DNA of 64,000 nucleotides from Atrina japonica. Lineage: Eukaryota; Mollusca; Bivalvia; Pterioida; Pinnidae. Shown piece by piece: positions 27,001 to 39,000 of this stretch (position 1 is the first letter of the stretch; each line of letters begins with the position of its first letter). The notes beneath the pieces are model-generated. The model did not search any database. It was not told where the DNA came from and was given only the letters and a program-made list of their open reading frames with translations. The stretch lies in assembly GCA_030159075.1 (NCBI GenBank), contig BROG01000478.1, positions 62,001 to 126,000 of the forward strand, given 5' to 3'. The position numbers were made by a program, and so were the translations under genes.

Positions 27001-30000
27001 TGTCGCAGTTATGATTTTTGTTTGGGATTTTTAATTGATCAATAAAATGAGATTAAGTTGTAACATTTTTCGTGTTAGGCAGCGATATTCTACATAAAGA
27101 AATCTAGCTTTTTTCATTATTTATGAATCTATGCTTGCCTCTCTGAGTAAAATAGCATAATTGTCATCCATGGAGAACAAATAATTAAAATATAAACTTT
27201 GCGAAATTAAATTATAAAAACAAAATAATTGAATTACTATTTTTAATTTTTTTATGAACTGATATCGTAGTAGTAGGCTTAAATTGTATGTCATTTTGAA
27301 AAGACAACTGCCGTAAATATCGCATTGTGCTTTTGGCAGAGCAAATAAAATATATATATATTGGAAAATGAGAGCAACATCAACTGTAATGAAAATGGAA
27401 CTTTAACGAAAATACAGTTCTAATAAACAACAATGATTTTTTTCCCCAGGGTCAGGTTTTTATTCACCGTTACTTAAAGATTATGTGTCAGTTATATAAA
27501 GATCTTTGTCACTCTTAAAATACTGTACGGAAACATATTATAAATTAATTTTAACATATTAGTCGTCTTACTATATGAAAAAATAAGTTGAATAGCACAT
27601 TAAAATATTTTTATGTGTAAATTGTATTTTACAATATTATCAGTTTACTTAAAAAAATATCCCAATTTTGTTACGTGTGATATACAAAGGTGTGCTTTGT
27701 CGAACGCCTACGAGAAATTAAAAATTTTAGTTGGGTCTCAAATGGAAGCTGCATTATACATTCATGCTCTGATTATTTGCACACAGAGGTGGAATTTTTT
27801 ATTCTTTTTATTCTATGTTTTCATTCTGTCTGAGACACTTGTTTTATATGACTCTAATGATATTTATATTATTTTATTAGTTAAAACAAAATCAAAATAG
27901 ATATGCATACGATTAATTTGTCAATCAAAAATAACAATTTTCATCACCCATATCAATTATGATAATTTATCATTAGTGAGTATTTATTTATTTATTTATT
28001 TATTTACCTTTTTATTCATTTCTCGCTTTACATGAATTATAAAATATTGACACCTTTGAAATTCATTCAGACATCTATATAGCTTTATATACAGTCAGAA
28101 GAGATTAAGTTATTTCGGACTACAAACCCACCCGCTGAGAATCCCGGCGCGGTTACATGACATGGCAATATACTAAAAGGTGTGAAGTAAGCGGGTGTTT
28201 CTAGGAATTTAAATAGCATACATCACAGGCGGCCATTGTTCTTTTTTCTTTATAAAACAAGAGAAAGCACAAAAGAAACTCAAAATAAAGCATGATACTC
28301 TAAATCAAGCATAACTAAACCATCTGTCCATAAATGTGACACACTGAACAAGCCAAAATCATGTTTGTTATATGACTGCATTTAGACAAAATTATTTCAT
28401 ATATTTAAAGTGTCAAAATAATGATTTATTTGGTAAATTTTCTTATTTTAACAACGATGAATATAACTTGCTTTCCCGTCCATTTTTAATTTCCGTCTTG
28501 ACAGTAGTGACAGTGTAACTCACAAGTTTGCCGGAAGTGGAATGAACTCTTAATTAGTTTTCCGAAAGCAGGTAAAATCGCTCACTGGCAGTCAATATCT
28601 CGAGAAAGGGCCTACCGATTTTGATTGGGTTTTGGATGTTGTTCTTAGAATGATGAGTTCTATAAATTAAAAAATTTTCATTTTTCACTCAGGGTGCTCT
28701 TTAAAGTTAACATGATAAACTGGACCTTTTTGATTCAGGAAGGATTGTTTGTTCCATTTTAGTGTATATTCTGCATTTTTACTTATATTAGAACAGCTAA
28801 AGATGAAGTATTACGAATGTCGACCTGCGCTATAGGCATTAACTCAGGCAGTGTAAATATACAGTGGAATCTCGTTATCTTGAAACCCACAGGACCACCC
28901 CTATTACTTTGATATATTCGGAATTCGAGATGACCAAAATTTTAAATTGATATATTATTCTATCTATAAATATTGGGACCGGACTTTGAATTTTGACATA
29001 TCAGGAATTTTTAATCATCCAATTTCGACATAATGAGATTCCACTGTATTAATTGCGCCACACGCAGAACTTTACATGCAAAAATATCAATGTTTTTTTT
29101 TGTCAGCATGTAAACTTGTCAATTATCACAGAGAAAGAGATATGATGCTTTGGGGCCTCCATGGCCGAGTGGTTAGAGCATTGCCATGTAGTCTCTCACC
29201 TCTAGTTGGAGTGGGTTCGAGCACCGCTGGAACCTAAGCTGATTTTGTGAGAAAGTTTGACAGTTTACTTGTGACAGGCCAATGATTTCTTCCAAAGTAC
29301 AATGTCACTGGATTCTCTCCTCCACCACTAAAAACTGGCCACCACCGTATGACTGAAAATTTTTTGAGTATGGCATTAAACGATAGTCAAGTTCAAATGA
29401 TTCTTTGATTTGTAGATAAATTTCGTTGAAAATGCATAATTTTTTGGTATTATTTTTTGCTGTCTCAAATCAGCACAAAGATAAAGAGAGAGACAAAGAT
29501 GACAAAAAGAAGGACAAGAAAAAAGATAGAGAGAGGGATAAAGATGACATTAAAAAAGAGAAAGACAGCAGTGGAAAGAGAGAGGAAACAAAGAGAGAAG
29601 AAAAGAGGAGGCAAAAAGAAGTTGAAGTAGTTACTGTAGAACCACCAATACCAGACAGAAAGATGGATACTGAGGTACTTTTGTTTGTCACAATAATACA
29701 GAGTATAATATGTTTTGTGAGGTCATTAGGGTAAACTGACCGGTTGTTATCAGGGTAAACTGACCGGTTGTCTTTTGTCATCAGGGTAAACTGACCGGTT
29801 GTCTTTTGTCATCAGGGTAAACTGACTGGTTGTATTTTGTTTTCAGTGTAGACTGTCCAGTTGTCTTTTGTCATAAGGGTTAACTGACCAGTTGTCTTGT
29901 GTCATCAGGGTAAATTGACCGATTGTCTTGTGTCAACCTGGTAATTTGACTAGTTGTCTTGTGTCATCATTTTTTACTAAAGTTTTAAAAATCTAAGCCT

Positions 30001-33000
30001 AATTATTTTCAAATTTGTGTTATTTCAAGGGTAAGAGAATTATTGATTCCATAATAACTGAAGAGTTCTAGATATGACATGGTCTCGGGTCACTTTTTTT
30101 TCACTTTTGGCTTCGTGATTCATTTTCATCTGATTCTACACTATTATTCTGGCACAGGTGTTTAATTCCGGTTAAAATCTCAGTTGAGGTCAGGTTCTTC
30201 TACTGCTGGCACATCAACTTAAATTTCATAGTATATTGATCTTATGATTCTTAGCATATGTTATGTGTGGAGTACTGAATTAGTCCTGCCAATGCAAAAG
30301 TAGTCATCTTATAGACTGTCTATTTTCAATACTGATGTTAAGATTGATTAGGGTCATTTTAAATGTGGGATGTACAAGATATGTGGGTGTGAGATGAGCT
30401 TTGTAATCTCTCATTATCTCTGATTTACAATTTTTCATTTTATTTCATAGAAAATTGAAGATCCTAAAGTAGAAGAGAATAGTACATGTAGTAGTGTTGT
30501 CTCTAAGATACAGGTAAAACTTTTATCTTCTTGTTTCTTATATCTTCATATATATTCAATATTCATTTTCAGCCAATGTTTCAACAATCACAATTGTCTT
30601 GTTCAGGGCAAATGGTAAATTATTATTGCTGTAACATTATTTGAAATAGTCCTGTACTTTTCCTATTATATTTTATGTAGAATAATGCGAAAGAGGACCA
30701 GAAAGAAGAAGTTGAACAAAACAATGTCCCAAATGAGGAATCCACACTTACTCCAGTACAGCTAGCCAATTTAAAGGTATCACTGATTGACTTTGTCACT
30801 GTAATGATCCACTGATTGACTTTGTCACTGTATAATGATCCACAGATTGACTTTGTCACTGTGTAATGATCCACTGATTGATTTTGTCACTGTGTAATGA
30901 TCCATTGATTGACATTGTCACTGTGTAATGATCCACTGATTGACTTTGTCACTGTGTAATGATCCATTGATTCACTTTGTCAGTGTGTAACAATCCATTG
31001 ATTGACTTTGTCACTGTAATGATCCATTGATTGACTTTGTCACTGTGTAATGATCCATTGATTGACTTTGTCATTGTGTAATAGGTCGATTGGGTGCATT
31101 AGATGGAAAGTCAAGCTACCTGAAATTAACAAGCAGTTCGCAATTTGATTGATATCCTTTAACTGCAAATCACTTTTAACTTTATTAGAAATTAATAAGC
31201 ATCTTCTTCCTAATCTAATGAAGTAAACACACTATAGGAATTTTCCCCATGCTATTGTCAGTAGAATTGGGGCAAAATTGGTGTTGTCACAAATAATGGT
31301 TACCCCCTTGTACGAACAGTGCAAACAACTAAAATCTACATGGAAAATTCCCATAGACATCGGATCAATTTCATATAGCACATTTTCTGAATGATGTTTC
31401 AGTCTAATTCAGATTTAACTGCTGTGGGTCCATGAAGGCCTTTTTCTATAGTTTCCATGGACCTGAAATTCGGACCCAATTCCAATGCAAAATACATGGT
31501 TTTTTCCCCCAATTTGATGAAAAAATTCCCAATATGGTATACAGACTGTCACCATAATGAAAAATAAGATTTATTTCTGGGGAAATGCTTTGAAAAAAAA
31601 GACATTCCATTGCATGTGGATTTAAATTTGTGCTAACTATTTTTCCCAATTTGTTATAAATACTCAATAAAATTCCAATTGTGTGGCCAATGGTATTTTC
31701 CCAAAATTGGCAGAAAAAGGCCTGCCATGTATAGATGATACTGGATGGTTTTAAAATTATTAGTATAAATGAGATGTGGACAGGCATATCTGGGAATAAT
31801 TTACAATTACATAATCATATAATGCACTCACTCTTTAAACCATGATTTTTCATTGTTTATGGATAGGAGTTTTAGTCAAATGCATTTTTAGCTCACCTGG
31901 CTATGCCAGGGTGAGCTTTTGCAATCACTTTGCGTCCGTCGTCCGTCCGTCCATCGTTAACTCACTTTCAAAAATCTTCTCCTCTGAAACCACTGGGCCA
32001 AATTGAACCAAACTTGAACTGAGTCGTCACTAGGGTATTTAGTTTCAAATTTGTTATTTTCTATGTCACAGGTCAAACAACATGGCCGCTGTTGCTAAAA
32101 ATAGAACATAGGGGGTAAATTGCAGTTTTTGGCCAATAACTCCAAAACCATTACAGATATCAAAAATCTGACATAGGGTAAAAGTGATCAGCTTGATGAG
32201 ATCTACCTGCCATGCAATTTTGAAGAAAATCGGAAAACTCATCTCGGAGTTATAGCCCTTTTTTTTTGTAAAATTTTCAAAATTTTGGCATTTTTAATTT
32301 TTTATTTCAAAAAATGTAGCAGATAGAGGTCAAGTGTAAATTGCAAAAATGTTCAGCATATCAAGATCTACCCACCCTGAAAATTTGAAGACAATCCAAA
32401 AACCTGTGTAGGAGTTATTGCCCTTTTTTCACAGAATTTTTTCAATTTTTATGTTTTTCGTCTTCTAACTCCAAAACTATGAAAGATAGAGGTCGAATGT
32501 AAATTGATAAAATGTTTGCCATGATGTGGCGACTTCAAAACCGGTGTTGAAATTTTTTGTTGACCGCCATTTTCAAAATGGCTGACAAAAAAGGCTGAAA
32601 AATTCAACATTGTTTGATTTCAATGAAATTTGGTTTCCAAATAGATATTGATGTTGCGACTTCAAAACCGTTGTTGAAAATTGTTCCTTGACCGCCATTT
32701 TTAGCTCACCTGGCTTTTGGAATCACTTTGCGTCAACAAACATGGCCGCTATGGCGAGGCTTAGTTTAACATTGGATCCTATAAGAAAATCATCTTCTAC
32801 TCTGAAACCACTGACACAAATTTAACCAAACTTTACAGGAATGATGTATGCAAGGTCCTTTACAAAGACTGCTCATTTTGTTCTGATCCGTCAAAAATCA
32901 TGGCCACTAGAACGGGGCTTAGTTTAACATTATATAGCCAAAAGAAGACTGCTGTGCTGCACACACTGCAAAGTTTTTCGCAGAACCTTATTCATTCATT

Positions 33001-36000
33001 CATGAATCCGGTTCCTGACTTGGAAGAAGAACATTGGATCCTGTGGGAAAATTACATTTTCATCTTCTCCTCTGAAAACGCTGAAGCAAATATAACCAAA
33101 CTTTAGAAGAATGATGTATTGAAGGTCCTTTACAAAGATTGCTCATTTCGTTCCGATCTGTCAAAACCATGGCCGCCAGGGCTGGGCTTAGTTTATCATT
33201 GGACCCTATGGGAAAATCACATTTTCATTTTCTCCTCTGAAACCACTGAAGCAAATTCAACCAAACGTTACAGGATTTATGTATGGAAGGTCCTTTACAA
33301 AAATTGCTCGGTTCGTCTGATCTTCTCAAGCAAATAACCAGGTGAGCGATACAGGCTCTTGAGAGCCTCTTGTTGTAGATGTTAAGCGAGTAATGGTCAA
33401 TCAAAATGTGAGTACCAATGTTTTTATAATTCTTTTGTTCTAGCTGGAAGCATCTGAATTGGCAGAACTGGCTTTAAGCAAATTAGAATTTTTAGAGGTA
33501 ACGAAGAAAGGATTATCTAAGTTACAAATTCTCCTGATTGAACTAGAGGTAAGACAAAACAAAATGTTTTGTTTGTTTGTTATATTATAAATTTGTTTTT
33601 TTTATTATATGCCTGTATATGACAGATGTATAACGGTATGCCATTGTCCATTCTTCAGTGCATATCTCGCAATAACTTGAGTTTGCCTTCAGGGCTTTTT
33701 CCCTCCAAATTTATAGCCGATAATGGGCTATATTCCCAATCCCAAATCATATCTTTTTTTTCCAGTTTTTTGCCAAAAATTCCCAATCATGAACATAACA
33801 TAAGATAACACCTTTTCATTATTTCTCATTTTTGGCCGGATTGTGAAATGACGAGGTCTGTCTGTCCGTCTGCGTCAACAATTTGGTTTAGCTCTTGCGT
33901 TTAGGTCCATTGTGGGAAGACCATAGATGATATCTCTTTGAAACTTCAAATGTAGATAGACCTAGATGAGTACTATCCAACACAACTTTTCATTTTGAAT
34001 TTTAAAAGGGGTATCAAAGTAATAATGAGGGGTGGACTGTCTGCGTCAACAATTTGGTTTAGCTCGTGCGTTTACCGGTAGGTCCATTGTGGAAAGACCA
34101 TAGATGATATCTCTTAAACTTAATTTGTAGATAGACCTTGGTGAGTACTATCCATCACAACCTTTGATTTTGAATTTTGGAGGGGGATCAAATTAATAAT
34201 GGAGGTGGACTGTATGAACAATTTGGTTTAACTATTGCGTTTTGGTCCATTGTGGGAAGACCATAGATGATATCTCTTTGAAACTTCACATGTAGATAGA
34301 CCTAGATGAGTACTATCCAACACAACCTTTGTTTTTGAATTTTCGAGTGGGATCAAAGTAATAATGGGGTGTGGACTGTGTCAACAATTTGGTTAAGCTC
34401 TTGTGTTTAGGTCCATTGTTGGAAGATCATAGATGATATCTCTTTGAAACTTCAAATGTAGATAGACCTTGATGAGAACTATCCATCACAACCTTTGTTT
34501 TTTAATTTAGAAGGTGGATCAAAGAAGTAATGAGGGTTGGAGTTTGGGTTTCATATTTACTATGGGAACCAATGGGAAATTTTTAATATTTCATTATTAC
34601 TTGAAAATAGTACAGTTTAAAACAATTAAACAATATATTTACTTGTTGAATTTTGGAGGGGGATCAAAGTAATAATAGGAGGTGGACTGTCAGCAACAAC
34701 AATTTTGTTTAGCTCTTGCATTTCGGTCCATTGTGGGAAGACCATAAAATATATCTCTTTGAAACTTAACATGTAGATTGACCTTGATGAGAACTATCCA
34801 TCACAAACTTTGTTTTTTAATTTTGGCGAGTGGATCAAAGTAGTTAAGTAATGGGGGTGGGGATCAACATTTTGGTTGAAGCAAATTTTTGGCTATATGG
34901 ATAGAGGTACAAACCTCAAACTTGGTCTGTAGGTTACCTGTGAAAAGTACAGTTGATTTATGTGAGTTTGAATTTCGAATGGTGGATCAAAGTAGTTATT
35001 GGGGTGGGGATCAACATTTTGGTTAAAGTTTTGGTTGAAGCAAATTCTCCACAATGGATAGAGGTACAGACGTCATACTTTGCCTGTAGGAAACTTGTGA
35101 CAATGCAATTGAATTGGGGAGTGGATCAATGTAGTAATTAGGTATGGAATCAACATTTTGGTTTAAGTTTCAGGTTGAAGCAAATTCTTGGTAATGGATA
35201 GAGGTACAGACTTCAGACTTGGCCTGTAGGTTACCTGTGACAAGTGCAATTGAATTATATGGGTTTGAATTTTGGGGGTGGATCAAAGTAGTAATGGGGA
35301 TGGGGATTAACATAGTGGTTAAAGTTTCAGGTTGAAGTAAATTATTTGCACCGAAAGGAGGTACAGACTTCATACAGAGTTGTTTTCAACTTCTGTCGAG
35401 GCCCCGCAATCCGGCCATACCGCCTTTAGCGGTTTCTTGTGATGCTGATATTTTCACTGTTTTTCCTGAAAGTTGAAATACGGTAGCTTACCAATAAAAA
35501 CGATAAAAAAATAGCAAGTAGCAAAATAAATGAAATATAAAATGTCAATATTGCTACAGTTGGTCCTATGTTAGAGGACTAGAGACATATGCAAAAAATT
35601 CCCAATTTTTTGCCAAAATGCCACAAAATTCCCAATTCCAGGGCCATGGGCCATGTTCCCAAAAAGGTAAGAAAAAGCCCTGGTTTACGAAAGGTCCTAA
35701 GGCTTAAATCCTAAGTCTTAGTCCTAATTGTCATGGGACTGACCAATCAGCAATGCGTTGCCATGGTAGTTAGGACTGAAAGTTAGGATTTATGACTTAG
35801 GACCTTTCATAAAATGGGCCACAGGCCTTTAGGAATCCTTAAAAATTCCCACTTTTACAGTGTTTGGTTCCATGAAGACAAGGCACCTTTTGATTTTGAA
35901 GATTTTGACTTCTGTCATTACAGCCTATGAGTTAATGAGACTTTAGTCATTTAATTTCAATAAAGATTTGAAATGTTTGATAATAAGTCAAATTTGCTTT

Positions 36001-39000
36001 CACTTACCACCACTATATAACTTGAAAATTATTGAACATAACATAAAACACTATTAAAACAAATAAAACAAAAATAAACAAACTGACTCGGACTAGAAAT
36101 TACATCACTACGTCCTGTTATATGTTCTTACCACTGAATCGTTACAGTCAGACAAAACAAAGCATTTATACATACCTATACATACAGTCAAGCCTACTTA
36201 TATTGAACACTTGTTACATTGAAATCCTGCTTTATTTGAAATGATTTTGATTCCTGACCAAATTTCTTTATTTCCAAATTATAACCTGGTTATATTGAAA
36301 ATCCTGTTAATTTGAAAGAAAAATGATTCCCCTTCTATTCAATATATCTGGGTTCAACTGTAAATAGCACACTGACTCTATTTGAGTTGCTTGCTTATAA
36401 CACATACATATTGGTAAGTCTTTATTACTTTATATTTTTCAACGTAAAATGTTATTCTTAAAATAAAACAAAAATCTCCAAGATTGCATAAATTTGCAAA
36501 GAAAAGTTCCATATATCTGTGGGTTTAGTGTCTGCTAAATTCATGAGCAATCATTTCAAAGGGTCGGTAGTATAAATAAATGGGCCGGTTATTATTACTA
36601 TCGATGGGTTATGATACAGTTAATTCTACTCATGTATGATCCAGGGCTTGAATTAAACTTTTTCCCAAGTTGCCAACATGACCAGTAGTGTAAAAATCTA
36701 CTAGCCCTACCAAACTTCTACTGGGCCACAAATAACTCGAAATAATTTTGTGATATATTTAGATGAATAACCAACTGTAACATGTGAGGACAAGACAGGA
36801 TAATTTCAGTTTGTATTAAAAATGAGAAAAATTATTTTGTAAGATTTACATGTGGCAATTATTGAAACAAGCAGTTTCATTCTATCTTTGTTTCTTTTAC
36901 TTGATAATGGGACCAGTACAGATGATAAATCTACTGGCCAATCATATTAATTACTGGCCATGGTTCAGTGGACCAGTACTAATTTTGAACCCTGTGTATC
37001 CCAGATCAGATATCAACCCTTTCAACACTACAGACTAAAATAGACTGGTCTAAGACAATAGAAAGGAGCTTACCATTTAGATCATTTGTGGTGAACGGGT
37101 TAAGGATGCAAGTCATAGACAAACAAAATTTTGTGCACATGGATTGAGATTTCACCATCCCTACCTCAAAGTGGTACTTGACTGTTTTTCAATAATTTTG
37201 AAACTATATGTGACTGCATCCATCTTTGTTTACAAATAGACGACAAAAATATTTTGAAAAAGAAGTTCCTTCCCTATAGGGTGCGATAATGTTTTGTCTG
37301 ATATCTAAATTTGTGGACATATCAGTCTCATGTGAGAGAATATTTTGTGTTTTAGACAAGACAACATGATTGGCAGTCAGGTGGGCTGAAAACAGAATTT
37401 TTTCTAACTAAGTTGGAGGAGGCCAATTGGCAGCTACAGCAATATGAACAGAGTGCTGCACCGCCTGGGTGGACCTGCCACTGGGACAGGTATGAGAAAT
37501 TTTATATTAAATCATCATCCAAAAATCTACCAAGTGTGGACCATGCAACTGATTTCACCAATTTCAAAAAGTATGCCACAAGTGTCTTAATATCAGAGTG
37601 AAGCCATTTTGGAAATGATTTTGAAAATTGTGGAAAGACCAAAAAAAAAATCCAAAAAAGAACTAAACAGAAAATCCTGATGAAATGGACATTGTGAAAC
37701 TTGCTCATGTTGTCCAGGTCACGGATGTTATCGCCATACTCTTGATTGTAATTATAAATGAGTGATGGTCCATGCTCACACACTTGGTCCACAAAATAAA
37801 CAAGTGAATGTGTATTGGGGAAATGAAAATGCTTGGGTACTTTGTGCAGCAGAAAGAAAACCTGATTTGGGTATTGAGTGGAAAGACAGATCATACTGAC
37901 TGTGACAGCAACAATTACAAAGATTAAAGAAATCCAGATCTACGACACAGAGGGTGCTGCATTTGATGCTCCTTCCTGTTCTGTTTGGTGGTAAATTTTG
38001 AAGATGGATTAAAAACACCAAAAATTATAAACAGGTGAGTTTTTTAAAGCGTTTTTTGGTTTTGGTTTTGTTGATAAAGTTTAATCAGTTAAAATTTCAG
38101 TTTAGATATAAATGATGCATTTAAACTATCAGTGTATAAATTATTTTCAAAACTATGTTTTGTTTCAAAATAATAGTTTACTTTATTTTTATTCTATCAA
38201 TACGGAAAATTCTAATTTTATGAAATATTCAAATTTAAGTCAATAAAGATACAACTTGTTTTATTCAATTCAAAAGGAGTTCTAGATCGCAAACATTTTC
38301 TTATTGAGTTAGGGTTGTTTTGAATTTGTTTATATATTGATTTAAATTTCAGGGTCACACATGTTACATAACCAAGAAAGAATTTCTCTCCTCTTTAATA
38401 AATATATACAGTGGAACTGGGGCCTGGCCAAGTGGTTAGAGCATTGTGCTTTGAACCATAAAGTCTCTCACCTCTGGTCAGCGCAGGTTCGAGCCCTGCT
38501 GGAACCTAAACTGATTTTTGTGAGATAGTGTGCCAGTTTACTTGTGGAAGGCTAGTGGTCTCTTCCCAGCTACATTGTACCCAGGTTCTCTCTTCCACCA
38601 ATAAAAACTGGCTGCCACCATATAACTGAAAAATTGTGGAGTGTGGCATAAAACACTATTCAGAATTCCTTGTAACCTTGCTATAAAGACCACCTAACTG
38701 ACCGACTCAAATTGGTCCAATAAGTGAAGTGGTCTCTTAAGTGAGGTTCTGTACTCATTAGATATTTATCAAGAGACTGAAAGCTTGTGGTCCGGAATGT
38801 GTGGTGGTCTCCTCAGTGAGGTTCTCTTTAGGCAAGGTTCCACTTTACATGTCATACCATCCATGTATTTGAACACACTACACTGATTAGTGTAGAACAG
38901 TTTGGTTGGCACCATGCCTTAAAGGTCAAAACATTCCAGTGACCACTGATGGTGATCAAGTAAAAGAAACAAAGATAGAATGGAACTGCTTGTTTCAATA

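Noticed and set aside
29150..29230. Possible leucine/serine tRNA gene
   Set aside because: The head is followed by a conserved SINE body found at several other places in the window.
37502..37894. 130-codon minus-strand frame after exon 15
   Set aside because: No domain, splice evidence or codon pattern supports it; it lies in a repeat-rich intron.
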